DNA from: Bacteroidales bacterium UBA2295
GTDB lineage: Bacteria > Bacteroidota > Bacteroidia > Bacteroidales > Tenuifilaceae
Length of the DNA: 42,243 nt
Reading direction: 5' to 3'
NCBI GenBank assembly: GCA_002345825.1
Contig: DDWD01000033.1
Coordinates: forward strand, 1 to 42,243
Part shown: one piece after another, positions 39,600 through 42,243 of the stretch
Layout: every line of letters starts with the position of its first letter
Position numbering within the stretch: the stretch's first letter is position 1
Notes under the pieces: model-generated
Databases searched by the model: none
Seen by the model: the letters and a program-made list of their open reading frames with translations, nothing else
Told to the model about the DNA's origin: nothing
Position numbers and translations under genes: made by a program

Positions 39600-40751
39600 A
39601 TGCAGCACTTCAAATTTATCGATCTTTTCGCTGGTATAGGTGGCTTCCACATTGCAATGCAAAGCCTTGGTGGCGAATGTGTTTTTGCATCGGAAATTGA
39701 TAGGTACGCCATTGACACCTACAAAACAAATTTTGGTATTAATGCCGCCTTCGATATAACTCAGGTTTCCGAACACAACGTTCCCCCTCATGATATGCTG
39801 TGCGCTGGTTTTCCTTGCCAAGCCTTCTCAAAGGCTGGTAAACAGAATGGATTTGACGATACCCGCGGAACGTTATTCTTCGATATCCTCCGAATACTGA
39901 ATCACCATCGCCCAAAATATATTCTGCTCGAAAATGTTCGAAATCTGGTAGCACACGATAAGGGACGGACCTGGCAAGTGATTCACAAAAACCTTGTGGA
40001 TTTGGGCTACCTAATTCCTAGCAAACCTATCATCATAAGCCCACACCAAATCGGTGTACCCCAACTACGCGATAGGGTATTTATTCCTGGCATCCTTAAG
40101 GATCAAACAAAAGAAAAGGAGCTTAATATTGTGGTGCCCAAGTCGAAACGAAATACTACTCAATCGCAGGCTGCAACGAACGGGAAATCATCTGCTGATT
40201 TAAAAATTACCGATTACGAGGAGTACGTGCTCAAGGCTTGGGATGAGTTTTTGCAAGGATTAAATCATCGTGTATTAGGTTTTCCGGTTTGGGCAGCTGA
40301 GTTTGGTCAAGATTACAACACGGAGCAGCTACCACGCTGGAAGCAGGAGTTTATCAGAAAAAATCGTGAGCTATACCAAACCAATCAACCTCACATAGAT
40401 AGGTGGCTTACCAAGTACAACAACCTGAAAGATTTTGTGGCAACCCACCGAAAGTTCGAATGGCAGGCAGGAACCTCGATACAAAGCGTATGGGATGGAA
40501 TTATTCAGTTCCGCCCTTCGGGTATAAGGGTAAAGCGCCCTACCGAATTTCCAGCACTAGTTGCTATGGTTCACGTACCCATTATTGGTTGGGAAAAGCG
40601 ACGTATTTCGGCCCGCGAAGCCGCCAACTTGCAGGGTTTTCCCACGTCGTATAAAATAAACCCAAATAAGCAGCAGGCCTACAAGCAGTTTGGTAACTCG
40701 GTAAACGTAGATGTGGTTCGCTATATCGCCCAGCAACTTTTCAAACACTAG
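39600..40751 (+). CDS. DNA (cytosine-5) methyltransferase, solitary
   Basis: A 383-residue C5-MTase from the ATG at 39600. Motif I is DLFAGIGGF (8-16), motif IV FPCQAFSKAG with catalytic Cys73, motif VI LENV (110-113), motif VIII QLRDR (155-159), and late motifs IX/X AREAANLQGFP and QFGNSVNVDVVRYIAQQL. Between them, about residues 195-325 form the target-recognition region, which includes DYEEYVLKAWDEFLQG and LPRWKQEFIRKNRELYQTNQ. No restriction endonuclease or specificity gene is adjacent, so it may be an orphan modifier or a remnant of a type II system. Its last codon overlaps, tail to tail, the original stop of marC. Confidence 0.95.
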   Translation: MQHFKFIDLFAGIGGFHIAMQSLGGECVFASEIDRYAIDTYKTNFGINAAFDITQVSEHNVPPHDMLCAGFPCQAFSKAGKQNGFDDTRGTLFFDILRILNHHRPKYILLENVRNLVAHDKGRTWQVIHKNLVDLGYLIPSKPIIISPHQIGVPQLRDRVFIPGILKDQTKEKELNIVVPKSKRNTTQSQAATNGKSSADLKITDYEEYVLKAWDEFLQGLNHRVLGFPVWAAEFGQDYNTEQLPRWKQEFIRKNRELYQTNQPHIDRWLTKYNNLKDFVATHRKFEWQAGTSIQSVWDGIIQFRPSGIRVKRPTEFPALVAMVHVPIIGWEKRRISAREAANLQGFPTSYKINPNKQQAYKQFGNSVNVDVVRYIAQQLFKH

Positions 40752-41380
40752 CCAATCATTTGCTGTACCAAAGCTTTTATTGAGGTGATAATATACTCGA
40801 TACCAATAGCTATAACTATAAATCCAATTATTCGCGATATGGAGTTAAGCCCCGATGCTCCCATCTTAGCAAATATAAAATTTTAACTGCGTAGTATTAA
40901 GTAGGTAACCAAAGCAATGGATGGTATGGTTAAAAAAACTATCAGCGTGTAAAGTAGATCTGAATAATTCTCGTTTAGCGAAATAAGCAACGATATGGAG
41001 CCCGGCCCGGCAAGCATAGGAATGGCTAACGGTGTCAACGACGAATCCTCCTTGGCTCGTGCCTCATCCTGTATGGTTTTATCCATCCCTTTATGCTTGG
41101 AGAAGTTACCCGTTAGCAGCGCAAAACCCGAGGTGGTAATTATTAGCCCTCCGGCTATGCGAAGCGATTCGATGGATATACCAAAGAATTGAATAATGAA
41201 CTTGCCCGCAAAGTACGACACCGTGAGAATTATAAACATGTAAATACTTGCCCTTAGGGCGGTAAGCTTCCGTTCAGCCGGGGTGTTGTTCTCGGTTACC
41301 CCTATAAAAACGGGCATTGTACCCAGTGGATTCACCACCGAAAAGAGTGCTGCAAAAACGGTGAAGTAAACTGTTATCAT
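40748..41380 (-). pseudogene. MarC/YchE family membrane protein interrupted by an in-frame stop
   Basis: The first 165 residues (ITVYFTVFAALFSVVNPLGT, RIAGGLIITTSGFALLTGNF, LTPLAIPMLAGPGSISLLIS) end at a TAA (40883-40885). The same frame continues with 44 more residues (NFIFAKMGASGLNSISRIIG, FIVIAIGIEYIITSIKALVQ, QMIG) to a TAG at 40748-40750. That second part is the normal MarC C-terminus, so the full frame of about 210 residues is of family length. A one-base change (a serine TCA to TAA would suffice) has split it. MarC proteins are six-helix inner-membrane proteins of unclear function. Confidence 0.85.
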
Positions 41381-41399
41381 TTATTTTATTATTGAATGG

Positions 41400-41407
41400 C
41401 AAAGTTA
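41400..41407 (-). promoter_or_regulatory. -7 element of marC
   Basis: Minus strand reads TAACTTTG, 19 bases before the ATG at 41380. No TTTG is found at the expected distance upstream. Confidence 0.5.
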
Positions 41408-41535
41408 ACGTATTTCTATAAAGGCATAAATTGCCAAATTGTTTTGTGTGTGTTAATTATTTGTTGAACTTTGTTTATACAAAACTCAATTAAACACAAA
41501 TTAATTAACTCAATAATTAACTTAAACAGTTCGCT

Positions 41536-42018
41536 ATGAAAAGATTAATTTATGTACTTGCTGTATTTGCCCTAGTGGCAAGTTCGTGCGGTGGTGGGTC
41601 GCCAAAAAAAGAATCAACCAAAGAGGTTAAAGAAGATAAACCTCTTTCCCTATCAACTAAGGAGGGTATGATGCAACTGCTCGATCAATGCAATATCAAG
41701 CTGCATGATGAGCTCGAGTTCTTGGAGGTAAAGAAAGAATCGAATAACTACATCATCTCCTTTATTGCTAACGGGGTAGATGAAACAAAAAACGAAGAGA
41801 TGAACAAATGGTTCCTCGGAGAAGTAGAAAAGCTTGAAAATAAGGGATGGAAAAAGCATGTTAATGTTGACAACGAGAAGATGTTAGGTTCAATAGTAAA
41901 TCATCTTATACTCCTAAAGCCTAGCGGTGTAAAGGTGAGAACTTCCTATGGATTTACTTTTGAGTCTTCGTTCAACATTGAGGAGCAAACCTATAAGTTT
42001 ACGGTTAGCGCCGACTAG
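41536..42018 (+). CDS. Small lipoprotein, unknown
   Basis: A 160-residue lipoprotein: KRLIYVLAVFALVASSC with lipid Cys18, then a charged linker (GGGSPKKESTKEVKEDKP). The folded part STKEGMMQLLDQCNIKLHDE, YIISFIANGVDETKNEEMNK, KWFLGEVEKLENKGWKKHVN and YGFTFESSFNIEEQTYKFTV looks mixed alpha/beta. I recognise no family. It has its own leader and a strong terminator 23 bases downstream, so it is transcribed alone. Confidence 0.8.
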   Translation: MKRLIYVLAVFALVASSCGGGSPKKESTKEVKEDKPLSLSTKEGMMQLLDQCNIKLHDELEFLEVKKESNNYIISFIANGVDETKNEEMNKWFLGEVEKLENKGWKKHVNVDNEKMLGSIVNHLILLKPSGVKVRTSYGFTFESSFNIEEQTYKFTVSAD

Positions 42019-42041
42019 ATTTTCCTTAATCACCCAAAACA

Positions 42042-42089
42042 AAAAAAGGAAGGAGGTACCTTGTAATTAGGCTGCCTCCTTCCTTTTTT
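42042..42089. terminator. Bidirectional intrinsic terminator
   Basis: AAAAAAGGAAGGAGG at 42042-42056 pairs with CCTCCTTCCTTTTTT at 42075-42089. T-tracts face both directions, serving the lipoprotein gene and the converging partial gene. Confidence 0.9.
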
Positions 42090-42103
42090 GTGTACTGATA
42101 TTC

Positions 42104-42230
42104 TTACTCCTCTTGAAAGAAATAGAGCTCCGCCAAATTACGAACCGAGAAATCGGCATAAAATGCCGAGGGGTGATACAGCCTAAAGTGCCCCCGCCCC
42201 GACTCCACTGGCGGAATGGCCAGTATGGGC
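42104..42230 (-). CDS. C-terminal end of an unidentified protein (partial)
   Basis: The minus strand is open from the adapter junction to a TAA at 42104 and encodes 41 residues, among them PILAIPPVESGRGHFRLYHP and FYADFSVRNLAELYFFQEE. The frame fits a real gene (it faces a bidirectional terminator), but the piece is too short to name. Confidence 0.6.
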
Positions 42231-42243
42231 AGATCGGAAGAGC
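42231..42243. other. Illumina adapter sequence at the contig end (artefact)
   Basis: AGATCGGAAGAGC, the first 13 bases of the Illumina TruSeq universal adapter, closes the window exactly. It is not genomic. Confidence 0.93.

Overview
The window looks like a single chromosomal contig from a Bacteroidota bacterium, most likely a Bacteroidales/Marinilabiliales-type environmental lineage; genus and species cannot be read from it. The evidence is a DUF4270 lipoprotein next to glmS, a PorP/SprF protein beside a T9SS type B sorting-domain protein, and promoters of the TTTG-N19-TAnnTTTG type (a perfect copy stands before panC). No tRNA, rRNA, CRISPR array, complete insertion sequence or prophage was seen. 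The last 13 bases equal the start of the Illumina TruSeq adapter, so the right edge is a contig end with untrimmed adapter.

Layout. (1) 1-6216, minus strand: housekeeping run of a GT5 N-half (GlgA-like), DUF4270, glmS, DUF2461, rbfA, a methyltransferase and the start of a LolC/E-like permease. (2) 6570-12169, plus strand: panC, panD, a flippase-like membrane protein, a degenerate RfaE2-like nucleotidyltransferase, radA, DUF2147 and comF. (3) 12170-16006: a small XRE regulator divergent from a PAS4-GAF sensor without a kinase domain, then an Omp85-type barrel. (4) 16007-27026: an accessory zone with five well separated genes (coiled-coil membrane protein, T9SS cargo-like protein, type B CTD protein, PorP/SprF, pentapeptide/2TM channel-like protein). 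About 5-6 kb of intergenic DNA here is a mosaic of short repeats. (5) 27027-29886: short SSB, fatty acid desaturase, DUF998 protein, cold-shock protein. (6) 29921-39453, minus strand: two HemG-like flavodoxins plus a fragment of a third, DUF6544, an HSL-type esterase, an 8-TM protein, lipoproteins, a membrane AraC regulator and a class C beta-lactamase-like hydrolase. (7) 39600-42230: solitary C5 DNA methyltransferase, a marC interrupted by an in-frame stop, a lipoprotein and a partial CDS.

The most unusual content is in zone 4. A 25-bp hairpin (7-bp stems, loop GAGCYTGTCGA) occurs with two different but self-complementary stems. It also occurs in 48-, 72- and 94-bp forms that look like copies of its own core inserted, in alternating orientation, at one fixed position in the loop. 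Around these lie heptanucleotide arrays (GGTRRKC or its complement), 8-bp GATTG-type arrays and several longer modules that recur in several gaps. All sit between genes; none interrupts a recognisable CDS. No REP-associated transposase is in the window.

Other oddities are a GlgA-like protein lacking the KTGGL motif and the C-terminal half, an RfaE2-like protein whose HxGH is KAGS, an SSB without an acidic tip, a marC nonsense codon and a flavodoxin remnant.
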